Notes: generated by a model not told the origin, from the sequence alone. Shown: positions 9,231 to 17,758, counted from the stretch's first letter. The stretch: 64,000 bases of DNA from Bradyrhizobium sp. 199 (GCF_023073355.1 NZ_JADPJI010000008.1:558001-622000); one strand, 5' to 3'. A program made the numbers and translations.

Positions 9231-9366
9231 TCGTGTCCCGGACCCGGTGCGGCACGCAGTGACGCTCCGCAGAGCCGGGACCCGGAAAGCAACACAGTGT
9301 AGCGTGGAGAGATGGGCCCCGGCTCTGCAGCGTGTCACTTCGTGCTGCGCAGCGTCCGGGGCACGA
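9231..9366. repeat. Palindromic repeat, GTCCCGGAC family
   Basis: About 136 bases with inverted ends (TCGTGTCCCGGAC at 9231-9243 against GTCCGGGGCACGA at the right end, one mismatch) and internal GAGCCGGGACCC / GGGCCCCGGCTC modules. The same modules recur at about 17609-17750. It sits between convergent genes and can form a long stem; no coding capacity is supported. Confidence 0.65.
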
Positions 9367-9369
9367 GAC

Positions 9370-10878
9370 CTACGTCCCCTTCGGTCGCACGATGGCCCAG
9401 CCGATCCGAAGCAATTGCTGCCGACCCGTCACCAGCCATTCGAAGGCGCGCGGCACTTCCGGCACGATGCCTGGAAAGCGTTTGAGGATCTCCGGCGGCG
9501 GCGTGCCGGCGGTATCGGAGGCGCGCCAGACCACGACGCCGCCGGTCTCGCTGAATTTGGCCTGGCTCATCCACGGGGTCCGCGCGGGGTCGGCGTCGAT
9601 GAACAGATGCGGCCGGCCAGGATGCAACGTGATCAGGCTCGCAAGCTGGGTCTCGCCGGCAACCGCGCGCAGGCGGTGATTCGTGCGGCGGGCAAAGCTC
9701 TCGTCGAAGAAATCCGAGATCGCACGCGCCGGCATAGACGTCGCGATCTCGTTGGCGCCGGTCCAGGGCAACAACAAGACGGCGAGCGCGACGCCCACGG
9801 CCGGCGCCACGACGGCAGCGGCCCACACCATGCGCAGCATCCGCGCGCGCCGCATCGCGATGAGATCCCCGGCCGCGACCACCACGGCAAGCCCGGACAT
9901 GACCAGCAGCACGCCGGCGCCGCCGACCACGGACTCGAGCCCGAGCAGGCCGGAGATCAGCACTGCGCCCAGCACTGGGGCGAGCGCGAAGAAATAGGCG
10001 AAGTTGCGCGCGAGCGGCGCAACCGGCGGCCGGAAGATGATCGGCGGCTCCTCGCCCTTGGTGGCGAACAGCCCGCTGTTGAGGAAGGTCAGCGCCGGGA
10101 TCGCGGCAGCCCCGAGTACCAGGCCGCCAAGCAGCCAGGCCGCGTGCAGGGCGCGCGCACTCAGCTCCCCGACTTGCGGCAAGGCGGGCATCGCAAGCGT
10201 CTCGGACCGCATCAGCCAGACCGCATAGGGCAGCGCCAGAACCGCTACGACGATCAGCGCAAACAGCGGATCGAGCGCGCGCAGCGTTCGGCGGCCGCCT
10301 GCGGTCGAGACCGCGAACACGACGAGCAGCAACAGGAGGAAGATCGCCGCGGGCGTCGTCAGCAACAGGAGACCGGCCTCGATGGACCAGGCGAACCAGG
10401 CATTGCCGCGGCGCTGGCCGATGATCTGCCAGGAGTGCAGCAGCAGCAGCGCCCAGAGCGGCCGGGCCAGAATGAGGGGGCCGAAGTCGAGCGCCGACGA
10501 GGAGAAGGCGAGCACCGTCATGGTCAGCAGCACGGCGAGCACCGCCTGCTGCGAGCCGACCACGGCGCGGGACAGATGAAAGAGCGCAATGAAGGTCGCG
10601 ATCTCGCAGAGCTCGGCGAGCACATAGACGCCGAACATGTGGCCGCCGGCGGCGCGATAGGCGATGTCGGCGAGCCAGACCGGCAAGGGCGGACCGAGGT
10701 CGGTGCCGACCTGGTATTCGCGTCCGAAAGCCAGCAGGGTCGCCAAGGTGCCGGGCGGGCTGCGGTAGAACGCCAGCGCCACGAACAGCCACATCGCGGC
10801 CTGGAGCAGCACGACGATCCAGACGATCAGCCGCGGCCGGGCGCGAATGAGCTCGATGACCAGGGAGGTAAACCGCAT
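9370..10878 (-). CDS. Polytopic membrane protein, GT39/ArnT-like glycosyltransferase fold
   Basis: A 502-residue membrane protein with about ten to twelve hydrophobic helices and a soluble C-terminal domain of about 110 residues. The N-terminal part (QVGTDLGPPLPVWLADIAYR, about 55-75) resembles the D-x-x-P-x loop of family 39/PMT-type glycosyltransferases that use polyprenyl-phosphate sugars, so the likely role is sugar transfer at the periplasmic face. The acceptor is unknown. I prefer the ATG at 10878 (MRFTSLVIELI); an in-frame TTG at 10902 would add eight residues. No other cell-envelope gene is adjacent. The assignment to the superfamily is moderate; the activity is inference. Confidence 0.75.
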   Translation of the reverse strand: MRFTSLVIELIRARPRLIVWIVVLLQAAMWLFVALAFYRSPPGTLATLLAFGREYQVGTDLGPPLPVWLADIAYRAAGGHMFGVYVLAELCEIATFIALFHLSRAVVGSQQAVLAVLLTMTVLAFSSSALDFGPLILARPLWALLLLHSWQIIGQRRGNAWFAWSIEAGLLLLTTPAAIFLLLLLVVFAVSTAGGRRTLRALDPLFALIVVAVLALPYAVWLMRSETLAMPALPQVGELSARALHAAWLLGGLVLGAAAIPALTFLNSGLFATKGEEPPIIFRPPVAPLARNFAYFFALAPVLGAVLISGLLGLESVVGGAGVLLVMSGLAVVVAAGDLIAMRRARMLRMVWAAAVVAPAVGVALAVLLLPWTGANEIATSMPARAISDFFDESFARRTNHRLRAVAGETQLASLITLHPGRPHLFIDADPARTPWMSQAKFSETGGVVVWRASDTAGTPPPEILKRFPGIVPEVPRAFEWLVTGRQQLLRIGWAIVRPKGT

Positions 10879-11017
10879 GCAACGTCCGAAAGATGCAGCC
10901 AACCCGTCCAGCCGGCCCTATTCGCTCACATCTGTTTTGATAAAGGGCGCTGCGCGCCCTGGCAACTTCGGTCTGCTCGCTTTCCCGCGAGGCTCCACAC
11001 GGACGGTGACGGTTGGA

Positions 11018-11100
11018 TTCGCGGAGAGCCCCCTCGCCCGGAATGCATCTTGGTTGCAACGGCCTCTCCCCGCAGCCGGGAGAGGCGAGGTGTCCGCAGC
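11018..11100. repeat. Short repeat with CTCTCCCCGC...GGGAGAGG modules
   Basis: Intergenic element containing CCTCTCCCCGCAGCCGGGAGAGGC, an inverted pair, beside CCCCTCGCCCGG. The same modules appear at about 13996-14076, 16858-17020 and 25848-25998 in this window, always between genes. The remaining part of the 243-base gap to rnhB shows no other feature. Confidence 0.5.
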
Positions 11101-11121
11101 GGATCTTGTGGTTATGGAGTC

Positions 11122-11982
11122 CTAGAGACCCGTGGAAGCGCCGACCTCAACGCTCGCTTCCACCTGCACCTCGACCTCTGTGACCGGGAACAGGTCCCGC
11201 ACCGGCTCCACCGTCCAGGGCATGTGCTTGGCACGCGCGGCCGCGACCGGAGCGAAGAAGCGGCGATGGTGGACGGAGGGGCCGAGGCGGTCGAGCGCGT
11301 CGAGGTGCTCGGGGACGGCATAGCCCTTGTGCTGCTCAAAGCCGTAGCCGGGGCAGTCCTGCGCCAGCGCGCACATCAGGCGGTCACGCGTCACCTTGGC
11401 GATGATGGAGGCCGCAGCGATCGACACAACGATGCCATCGCCGCCGATCACGGCCTCGCAGTCGCATTCGGTGTCGAGCCGGTCGCGGCCATCGACGAAG
11501 ACATGCCTGGGCGCCTCCGGCAGCGCCACAACGGCGCGCTTCAGCGCCCACAATGAGGCGCGCAAGATGTTGTCGCGATCGATTCGCGAGGGCGAAGCGA
11601 CGACAACGGAGACCTGCGCGGTCGCACAGATCTTGTCGAACAGCCTTTCACGCTCCTCGGCAGTCAGGCGCTTGGAATCGTCGATGCCGCGCGGGATGCG
11701 GTCGGGGTCGAGAATGACCGCGGCTGCCACCACTGGACCTGCCAGCGGCCCGCGGCCGGCCTCGTCGCAGCCGGCGACGGGCCAGACGCCGCGCTTGATC
11801 AGCGCGCGCTCGCGACGAAAGCTTGGGGGAGTGACGGCAATGATGCCTTTGTTGCCGGCGCGCTTTCCCGTCAAAACCTTTGCCGCGGCGGCTTTGGCCG
11901 CTTTGGCAGGCGCGGCCTTCTTGGCAGCGTCCTGCTTTGGCGCATCCTTGGCCGGCTTCCTGATGGACTTGTCCCGAATCAT
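11122..11982 (-). CDS. rnhB: Ribonuclease HII with lysine/alanine-rich N-terminal extension
   Basis: Endonuclease that cuts the RNA strand of RNA-DNA hybrids and removes single ribonucleotides from DNA. The core (about residues 65-260) has the active-site acidic pair D73-E74 in GCDEAGRGPLAGPVVAAAV, the DDSKRLT motif, the aspartate of VFVDGRD and the IAAASIIAKVTRD segment. The 286-residue protein is longer than the usual 200-220: residues 1-60 form a strongly basic Lys/Ala repeat tail that may bind nucleic acid (inference). The start ATG at 11982 precedes this tail; a later start would remove it, but it is in frame and shows normal codon use. Confidence 0.95.
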   Translation of the reverse strand: MIRDKSIRKPAKDAPKQDAAKKAAPAKAAKAAAAKVLTGKRAGNKGIIAVTPPSFRRERALIKRGVWPVAGCDEAGRGPLAGPVVAAAVILDPDRIPRGIDDSKRLTAEERERLFDKICATAQVSVVVASPSRIDRDNILRASLWALKRAVVALPEAPRHVFVDGRDRLDTECDCEAVIGGDGIVVSIAAASIIAKVTRDRLMCALAQDCPGYGFEQHKGYAVPEHLDALDRLGPSVHHRRFFAPVAAARAKHMPWTVEPVRDLFPVTEVEVQVEASVEVGASTGL

Positions 11983-12055
11983 GGGCGGATGGTGCGCAAG
12001 CGCCCCGGCCTGCGCAACCGGGAACCCCAGACAATTCCCGCTATTCAGGCTGGCC

Positions 12056-12213
12056 CTACTCCGTCAGATGCACCCGCCGGTCCTCGCCGACATCGATGCC
12101 GGGCGCGACCACGATCTCCCAAGGATGGCCGTCGGGATCAGCGAAATAACCGGAATAGCCGCCGTAATCGGTCTCGTGCGCGGCTTTCATCAGCACCTCT
12201 TCCACTTGCCAGC
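12056..12213 (-). pseudogene. Remnant of a VOC/glyoxalase-family protein (C-terminal fragment)
   Basis: The last ~45 codons of this frame read as the end of a vicinal-oxygen-chelate protein: TDYGGYSGYFADPDGHPWEI is the family's second metal-binding strand, with the glutamate of PWEI. Everything upstream is missing: the frame runs directly out of the stop codon of the radical SAM gene, and the usual helix between VEEV and the conserved LMKAA-like segment is shortened. An ATG at 12190 with a plausible AGAGG ribosome site could still give a 44-residue peptide, but it could not form a VOC domain. Interpreted as a deletion relic. Confidence 0.7.
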
Positions 12214-13392
12214 TCAGAACAGGCTGAGCTGATCGCCGTTCCGCTTCGGCCGCGCAAAGTGATCCGTCGTCAGCTTGGAGCGCCGTTTGTTCAGCCCGAG
12301 CCTGTCGCAGGCGATCTCGAAGCGGCGCCCGATGGTCCAGGCCATGGGTCCCGTGCCCTTCATCCGCTCGCCCCATTTCGCGTCGTAGTCGCGCCCGCCG
12401 CGCATGTCGCGGATCAGCGTGAAGACGTGGCGATAGCGATCCGGATAGTTGGCCATCAGCCATTCGCGGAAGAGATCGCGCACCTCCAGCGGCAGCCGCA
12501 GCAGCACATAGGAGGCTTCCTTGACGCCGGCATGGGCGGCGGCATCGAGAATGCGCTCGATCTCCGAATCGTTCAGCGCGGGGATCACGGGCGCGACCAT
12601 CACCGTGGTCGGAATGCCGGCGTCCGAGAGCTGCTTGAGCGCCTCCAGCCGCTTCGGCGGCGTCGAGGCCCGCGGCTCCATGGTGCGCGCCAGTTTTGGA
12701 TCGAGCGAGGTGACCGAGATCGCGACCTTGGCGAGGTTGCGCTTGGCCATCCGCGCGAGAATGTCGATGTCGCGCACCACCAGCGCCGATTTGGTGACGA
12801 TGCCGACGGGATGGCCGGCACGCTCCAGAACTTCGAGGATGCCGCGCATGATTTTGCGCTCGCGCTCGATCGGCTGGTAGGGATCGGTATTGGTGCCGAT
12901 CGCGATCATCCGCGGCTCATAGCCGGTCGCGGCGAGTTCCTTCTCGAGGAGAGCCGGCGCCTCAGGCTTGACGAACAGTTTTGACTCGAAGTCGAGCCCC
13001 GGCGACAGGCCGAGATAGGCATGGGTCGGCCGGGCAAAGCAGTAGACACAACCGTGCTCGCAGCCGCGATAGGGATTGATGGAGCCGTCGAAGCCGATAT
13101 CGGGAGAATCGTTGCGGGTGATCACCTTGCGCGACGTATCGACCCCCACACTGGTCTTGAACGGCGGCAGTTCTTCCAGGCTCTGCCAGCCATCGTCGAA
13201 GGCGATGCGCGCCTCGGCCTCATAGCGGCCGCTGGCATTGGACTGCGCACCCCGCCCTCGCCTGCGCGCGCGGTCGATGGCGACGCCAAGCTCGGGAAAA
13301 TCGGCGTGAAGATCAGAGTCCGCACCCGCCGGCTCGGAGGGCGCCGTGACCGGCGGGTGCTTGAGAGCATGAGAGGATGCTGCTGGACTCAT
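12214..13392 (-). CDS. Radical SAM protein, PA0069 family
   Basis: Predicted Fe-S radical SAM enzyme of 392 residues; the family is widespread but its reaction is not established. The cluster motif is C111-x3-C115-x2-C118 (RGCEHGCVYCFARP), followed by the IGTNTDPYQPIE segment typical of PA0069/SPL-like proteins and the SVTSLDPKLARTMEPRA region. The start at 13392 (MSPAASSHAL) is taken because the upstream in-frame ATG lies in an unusual A-rich leader. It lies between rnhB and, further on, ccrM, an order found in related rhizobia. Directly downstream lies the VOC remnant. Confidence 0.9.
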   Translation of the reverse strand: MSPAASSHALKHPPVTAPSEPAGADSDLHADFPELGVAIDRARRRGRGAQSNASGRYEAEARIAFDDGWQSLEELPPFKTSVGVDTSRKVITRNDSPDIGFDGSINPYRGCEHGCVYCFARPTHAYLGLSPGLDFESKLFVKPEAPALLEKELAATGYEPRMIAIGTNTDPYQPIERERKIMRGILEVLERAGHPVGIVTKSALVVRDIDILARMAKRNLAKVAISVTSLDPKLARTMEPRASTPPKRLEALKQLSDAGIPTTVMVAPVIPALNDSEIERILDAAAHAGVKEASYVLLRLPLEVRDLFREWLMANYPDRYRHVFTLIRDMRGGRDYDAKWGERMKGTGPMAWTIGRRFEIACDRLGLNKRRSKLTTDHFARPKRNGDQLSLF

Positions 13393-13599
13393 GAAGCCAA
13401 GATAGCACGCCAAAGGAACAAATCAAGAACACAAACGAAAAACTAAAAACAAACCCAGGCGAAGCTGCCGCCCAATTTCGGGTGCGATTCTTTGACCTCA
13501 CGCAACACGGCCGTCATCGCGATTTCGTTTGATGCCGGTCCGGATCAATCGTCGCGGAACAATGTTGGTGACGATCGCTGGGTGAAGGTCGTCAGGAAC

Positions 13600-13999
13600 A
13601 TGACAATTCAACAAAGAATAGCTGCTGCGAGCAGCGACCTCGGTCTCCTCGATCGCTACCGGCGCGCCGCAAACTATCTCTCTGTCGGGCAAATTTACCT
13701 GCTCGACAATCCGCTGCTGCGCCAGCCCCTGCGCCCCGAGCACATCAAGCCGCGTTTGCTCGGCCATTGGGGCACGACGCCCGGCCTGAACTTCATCTAT
13801 GCCCATCTTAACCGCGTGATCCGCGCACTGGACCTCAACGTGCTCTACGTCTGCGGCCCCGGGGCATGGCGGGCCGGGCATGGTCGCCAACACCTATCTG
13901 GAAGGCAGCTACAGCGAGATTTATCCCGACATCGCGCGCGATACCGACGGACTGCGCAAGCTGTACCGCTCACATATGCAAATGGGTACGCGGAGATGA
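13600..13999 (+). pseudogene. Frameshifted N-terminal fragment of phosphoketolase
   Basis: Xylulose-5-phosphate/fructose-6-phosphate phosphoketolase splits these sugars with phosphate into acetyl-phosphate. Only the N-terminal ~130 residues remain. From the ATG at 13600 the frame reads RRAANYLSVGQIYLLDNPLL and GHWGTTPGLNFIYAHLNRVI, diagnostic for the family. At the GGGG run 13861-13864 one extra G shifts the frame; reading one base later continues the family sequence as HGGPGMVANTYLEGSYSEIY and PDIARDTDGLRKLYR, which then ends at a stop at 13997-13999. More than 650 residues of the ~790 are absent, including the rest of the thiamine-diphosphate domain, so the gene is dead. Confidence 0.9.
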
Positions 14000-14080
14000 C
14001 CCCTCACCCCAGTTAGTTCGTGTCTCATCGCCTCGCTGGCCTCTCCCACAAGGAGCGAGGGCACAGGAACGCGCATCTGG
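13996..14080. repeat. Short repeat, CTCTCCC...GGAGCGAGGG family
   Basis: Directly after the phosphoketolase fragment comes CCCCTCACCCC and then CCTCTCCCACAAGGAGCGAGGG, modules shared with the elements at 16858-17020 and 25848-25998. The truncation point of the phosphoketolase fragment falls at the edge of this element, which suggests that the repeat took part in the deletion (inference). Confidence 0.5.
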
Positions 14081-14094
14081 CTCGCAGAGCTAAA

Positions 14095-14934
14095 CTAATG
14101 CATCCCTGACAGGATCTGAAAACACCCGATCGCCACCTCGATCACGATCAGCACCACCACCGCGATCTCAAGTCGCAGCGAGCGCTGGGTGTCGATGATG
14201 TCGGTGAGTGCGTTGGCAGTCTCCGAGACCGCAGTGAGCTTGCGCTCGAGGGTGTCGAGGCGCTCCCGCAGTTCGTACTCGTCCTCAAGACGGGAATAGA
14301 GTCGGTCGAGCTCGGGCTTCTCCCAGAGCACGTCGGGCTTCTCGGCGATAGCGACGCGACCGGCGACGCGCTGCTGCACCAGCAGTGCATTGCCGATCAG
14401 TTGCAGGATGCCCCTGCGCCGGCGCGGCGTGCGGCCATGTTCGGCGAGCTCCCGCGCAAAGGGCTCGATCACATCGAAGACCGCGGCGACGCGGCGCTCA
14501 TCGCGCGCCAGCGACGTGCTCTTGGCGAGCGCATCGGCAACCAGCAGCAGCCGATCGTCGGAGAATTTCGAGAGGCAGATCGGACCGCCCGGCTGGACCG
14601 CTTCGGCGTCCTCGTCCTTGCAGAGCTGCGCCTGTGCGATCTCTTCCTCGTACGGACTGAGCTCGCCGGTCACGCGACACTTCAGGTTGTCGGTCAGCAC
14701 CTTCTCCTCCGAAGGCAGCAAGCCGATCAGCACGACGACGCCGTAGCGGAAAATCACGACGAGGCCCGCATGGACGCGGAAGGCGGCCGGCGTCGAGGAG
14801 ACGAGCGCGCCGAGCTCGAGCCCGGACGGATTGATGCGTTCGCCGAGCATCACCGCACGGATTCGCAACGTCGGCGCGCCGTGCGGCTTCGATGATGTTG
14901 CAGGAGCACTAACAGCAATTTGATCGGCGTTCAT
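14095..14934 (-). CDS. RMD1/YagE-family protein (DUF155)
   Basis: A 279-residue protein of the RMD1/DUF155 family. In yeast and mitochondria relatives affect sporulation or the assembly of translation machinery; in bacteria the role is unknown. Visible features are the N-terminal domain with FRYGVVVLIGLLPSEE (about 62-77), the LVADALAKSTSLARDERRV helix, the central PRRRRGILQLIGNALLVQQR region, the WEKPELDRLYSRLEDEYELRERL coiled segment and a single C-terminal membrane helix (about 252-274) ending in a short tail. It is therefore probably anchored by its C-terminus. It stands alone, with a 328-base gap before the next gene. Confidence 0.88.
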   Translation of the reverse strand: MNADQIAVSAPATSSKPHGAPTLRIRAVMLGERINPSGLELGALVSSTPAAFRVHAGLVVIFRYGVVVLIGLLPSEEKVLTDNLKCRVTGELSPYEEEIAQAQLCKDEDAEAVQPGGPICLSKFSDDRLLLVADALAKSTSLARDERRVAAVFDVIEPFARELAEHGRTPRRRRGILQLIGNALLVQQRVAGRVAIAEKPDVLWEKPELDRLYSRLEDEYELRERLDTLERKLTAVSETANALTDIIDTQRSLRLEIAVVVLIVIEVAIGCFQILSGMH

Positions 14935-15262
14935 GTGAAGCTCTCGTCAGCATCGCGGATTGCAGGCCTCTCCTGTTTCCGCCGTCGGTTGTCACGCACC
15001 GTCCGCTTGCAGGATTGCGATTGCCTGCACGGCGCGCAATATCGAAGCCAAACTCCGGATTAATACTGGGACAGCGAGCCCGCGCCGAAATATTCCGCAA
15101 CATTGCCACCCCGCAGGGGACATATTTGGGTGCGATGGTTCTGGCAGTTTACCATCCAACACGAGACCCCGCCGAAAAGTTGCGCTCGGCGCCGTCGCGG
15201 GTTTATGACAGCATCACAACGGACTACGCTTCTCCCGAAATGCGGACACTGAAGCCTCAATC
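14935..15262. other. Intergenic region between two divergent genes, nothing recognised
   Basis: The 328 bases separate the RMD1-family gene (minus) from the GT2 gene (plus) and must hold promoters for both. No ORF with family character, repeat module or clear operator was found. Confidence 0.5.
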
Positions 15263-15838
15263 ATGCTGAGCGTCATCATACCGACCGAAGGTGTCGAGCA
15301 GACAGCGGTGGCGACTCTGGCCGCGCTGGTGCCCGGTGCCGCCGCGGGCATCATCAAGGAAGTGCTCCTTGTCGACGGCACACGCAACGGCGTCATCGAA
15401 CGCGTCGCCGACGTTGCCGGCTGCCGTTTCGTCGGTTTCGAAGGGTCCTCGCAGGGGGCGGCGCTCGCGGCCGGCGCGCTCCAGGCCCGTTCGCCCTGGC
15501 TGATGTTCCTCCCCGCAGGCGCAGTGCTGGACACCGGCTGGATCGAGGAGACGACCCAGTTCATCCAGAGCGTCGCGTCCAGCGGACGCGATCGCGCGGC
15601 GGTGTTCCGCTATGCGCGCTCGCCCTACGCCGAGACCCGGTTGCGGGATACGTTCTGGGCCGTGGTGCGCAAGCTCATCGGTCCCCTCAGCGATCAGGGA
15701 CTTTTGATCGCCCGTGATCATTACGACCGGATCGGCGGCTACCCGCCCCAAGCTCGCCGCTCCGAGGCCCGGCTGCTGCGGCGGCTCGGCCGCTCGTCAC
15801 GGACCATGCTGCGCAGCCGGATCGTCATGACCGGCTGA
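15263..15838 (+). CDS. Short family 2 glycosyltransferase-like protein
   Basis: A 191-residue protein with a GT-A nucleotide-sugar fold. It starts with LSVIIPTEGVEQTAVATLAAL, matching the first Rossmann strand of family 2 glycosyltransferases, and continues with EVLLVDG and a GSSQGAALAAGALQARSPWLMFLPAGA stretch that takes the place of the usual D-x-D loop. The metal-binding DxD is not obvious (LPAGAVLD instead), and the chain is shorter than most GT2 enzymes, so activity is uncertain. In related genomes such TIGR04283-like short GT2 proteins stand alone, as here. The fold is probable; donor and acceptor are unknown. Confidence 0.8.
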   Translation: MLSVIIPTEGVEQTAVATLAALVPGAAAGIIKEVLLVDGTRNGVIERVADVAGCRFVGFEGSSQGAALAAGALQARSPWLMFLPAGAVLDTGWIEETTQFIQSVASSGRDRAAVFRYARSPYAETRLRDTFWAVVRKLIGPLSDQGLLIARDHYDRIGGYPPQARRSEARLLRRLGRSSRTMLRSRIVMTG

Positions 15839-15900
15839 ACCCACCTGACACTTGCCAAAGTCAAATAATTAATTGAAAATGGCAAATATTGAGGTGAGCC

Positions 15901-16830
15901 ATGGCCATCAATGGTACAGACGAGCAGATCGCAGCGGTTCGCGCCTTCAACCGCTTCTATACCCGCAAGCTCGGTGTGCTCGACCAGCATCTTGGAAAGA
16001 CCGGGCTCTCGCTCAGCGAGGCGCGCGTGCTCTATGAACTCGCGCATCACGACGACCTGGCCGCAAAAGACATCGGTATTGAGCTTGGTCTCGACCCCGG
16101 CTATCTCAGCCGCATCGTCCAAAACTTCGACGAACAGGGGCTCGTCACGCGAAAGCCCCTGGCCGCAGATCGCAGGCAATACCAGCTCAGCCTCACCGCG
16201 AAGGGCCGCCAAGCCTACGCCAAGCTGAACCTGAGCTCGCAAAACGAGGTCGCCGCCATGCTGGCTCAGCTTTCAGCCAGCGATGCGGCGCGGCTCACGC
16301 AGGCCATGGCGACCATTGAGGCTGTGCTGGAGCAACGTCGCAGTCAGCCCGCGGCTGTCATGCTGCGCAGCCATCGGGTCGGCGACATGGGGTGGGTCAT
16401 CTCCCGCCAGGCCGCCGCCTATGCGGCGGACTACAATTGGGACATCAGCTACGAGGCGCTGGTCGCCGAGATCTGCGCACAGTTCATCAAGAACTACGAC
16501 GGCGCGCGCGAGCACTGCTGGATCGCGGAGGTGGGTGGCGAGCCAGTCGGCTCGATCTTTCTGGTCAAGGCCACGGACGAGGTCGCCAAGCTGCGGCTGT
16601 TGCAGGTGGAGAAGAAAGCGCGGGGCCTCGGCGTCGGTCGCGCGCTGGTCGATCAATGCATCCGAGGCGCCCGCGAGAGGGGCTACAGCAAGATGACGCT
16701 GTGGACTCAGAGCATCCTGGTGGCCGCGCGCGGCATCTATCAAAGTGCAGGCTTTCAGCTCGTGAAGGAAGAGAAGCACCACAGCTTCGGCGCCGATCTG
16801 ATCGGCGAGACCTGGGAGCGGGATCTGTAG
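15901..16830 (+). CDS. MarR-type HTH domain fused to GNAT acetyltransferase
   Basis: A 309-residue fusion. Residues 1-150 form a MarR winged-helix regulator (LSLSEARVLYELAHHDDLAA..., LDPGYLSRIVQNFDEQGLVTRK, the wing DRRQYQLSLTAKGR). Residues about 155-309 form a GNAT acetyltransferase with the acetyl-CoA loop VEKKARGLGVGRALVDQCI and the YQSAGFQLVKEEKHHSFG end. Fusions of this kind are common in proteobacteria; the acetyl acceptor and DNA target are not known. The 62-base leader contains the AT-rich CAAATAATTAATTGAAAATG, a likely promoter/operator. No partner gene lies downstream. Confidence 0.92.
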   Translation: MAINGTDEQIAAVRAFNRFYTRKLGVLDQHLGKTGLSLSEARVLYELAHHDDLAAKDIGIELGLDPGYLSRIVQNFDEQGLVTRKPLAADRRQYQLSLTAKGRQAYAKLNLSSQNEVAAMLAQLSASDAARLTQAMATIEAVLEQRRSQPAAVMLRSHRVGDMGWVISRQAAAYAADYNWDISYEALVAEICAQFIKNYDGAREHCWIAEVGGEPVGSIFLVKATDEVAKLRLLQVEKKARGLGVGRALVDQCIRGARERGYSKMTLWTQSILVAARGIYQSAGFQLVKEEKHHSFGADLIGETWERDL

Positions 16831-16857
16831 CGCTCTCGCAACCAGCGAGACGCGCAT

Positions 16858-17020
16858 GAATGCGCCCTCGCCCCTTGTGGGAGAGGGCAGCGTCGCAGGT
16901 GACACAAGCTCCCTTGGGTGAGGGTTGTCTCCGCGCACGAACTCTCTCGCAATGTGCGCGCAGAGAGAACCCCTCATCCGGCACCTCGCGCCACCTTCCC
17001 CACACAAGGGGGGGAACGGA
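16858..17020. repeat. Intergenic repeat, CTCGCCCC...GGGAGAGGG family
   Basis: Element between convergent genes containing CCCTCGCCCCTTGTGGGAGA, GGGTGAGGGTTG and a distal CCCCTCATCCGGCACC, modules typical of a repeat family dispersed in Bradyrhizobium and other rhizobia, and seen at 13996 and 25848 in this window. No ORF is supported. Confidence 0.55.
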
Positions 17021-17031
17021 AGAAAGCGCGC

Positions 17032-17595
17032 TTACACCGTCGCGCCTTGCGCCTTTGGCCTGCGCAGATGCTCGTCCAGCCTCGGCATGATCTCGACGAA
17101 ATTGCAGGGCCGCGTGCGGTAGTCGAGCTGGGCTGCGAGGATACCGTCCCAGCCGTCGCGGCAGGCGCCGGGGGAGCCTGGCAGGCAGAAGATATAGGTC
17201 GCACCCGCCACCCCGGCAGTGGCGCGGCTCTGGATCGTCGACGTCCCGATCTTGGCGTGGCTCAGCATGTGGAATGCGATCGAGAAACCATCCATGCGCT
17301 TCTCGAACAGCGGCTCGATCGCCTCCGGCGTGACGTCGCGTCCCGTAAAACCGGTGCCGCCGGTGGTGATGACGACGTCGACGCCCGCATCCGCGATCCA
17401 GCGGCGGATCACGGTGCGGATCGCTTCGACATCATCGGTGACGATCTCGCGCGCGGCCAGATGATGGCCCGCAGCGGTGAGACGGTCCGCAAGCGTCTGG
17501 CCGGATTTATCCTCCGCGAGCGCACGCGTGTCCGAGACGGTGAGCACCGCGATGTTGAGCGGAATGAACTGTTTGGTTTCGTCGATGGAGGGCAT
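17032..17595 (-). CDS. moaB: Molybdenum cofactor biosynthesis protein B
   Basis: Molybdopterin adenylyltransferase-fold protein (MogA/MoaB family) that acts in the late steps of molybdenum cofactor synthesis. The 187-residue length is normal. The fold signature appears as LNIAVLTVSDTR (13-24), TTGGTGFTGRDVTPEA (77-92, the MPT-binding loop) and YIFCLPGSPGACRDGW near the C-terminus. The start at 17595 (MPSIDETKQF) is preceded by an AGAGGAAAG ribosome site seven bases away; the open frame extends further up only through the repeat element. No other moa/mog gene is nearby. Confidence 0.93.
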   Translation of the reverse strand: MPSIDETKQFIPLNIAVLTVSDTRALAEDKSGQTLADRLTAAGHHLAAREIVTDDVEAIRTVIRRWIADAGVDVVITTGGTGFTGRDVTPEAIEPLFEKRMDGFSIAFHMLSHAKIGTSTIQSRATAGVAGATYIFCLPGSPGACRDGWDGILAAQLDYRTRPCNFVEIMPRLDEHLRRPKAQGATV

Positions 17596-17608
17596 TGCTC
17601 TTTCCTCT

Positions 17609-17750
17609 CGCGTCCCGGACGCGATGCAGCGCGTCAGCGGTGCGTCGCAGAGCCGGGACCCATGCTCGTGAATCACAGAGGCGCCGGCGTTGTGGGCCCC
17701 GGCTCGCCAGCGCACCGATGAAGAAGCGCTGCGCCGCGACCGGGCCACGA
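17609..17750. repeat. Palindromic repeat, GTCCCGGAC family (second copy)
   Basis: Starts with CGTCCCGGACGCGATGCAGC and ends with GCCGCGACCGGGCCACGA, with internal GAGCCGGGACCCATG and GGGCCCCGGCTC. It shares these modules with the element at 9231-9366 and fills nearly all of the space between moaB and the metallopeptidase gene. Confidence 0.65.
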
Positions 17751-17758
17751 AACCATCG

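Noticed and set aside
9247..11556. 769-codon open frame on the plus strand
   Set aside because: Runs across a repeat element and antisense to both the membrane glycosyltransferase-like gene and rnhB; composition is Arg/Gln/His-rich and not protein-like.
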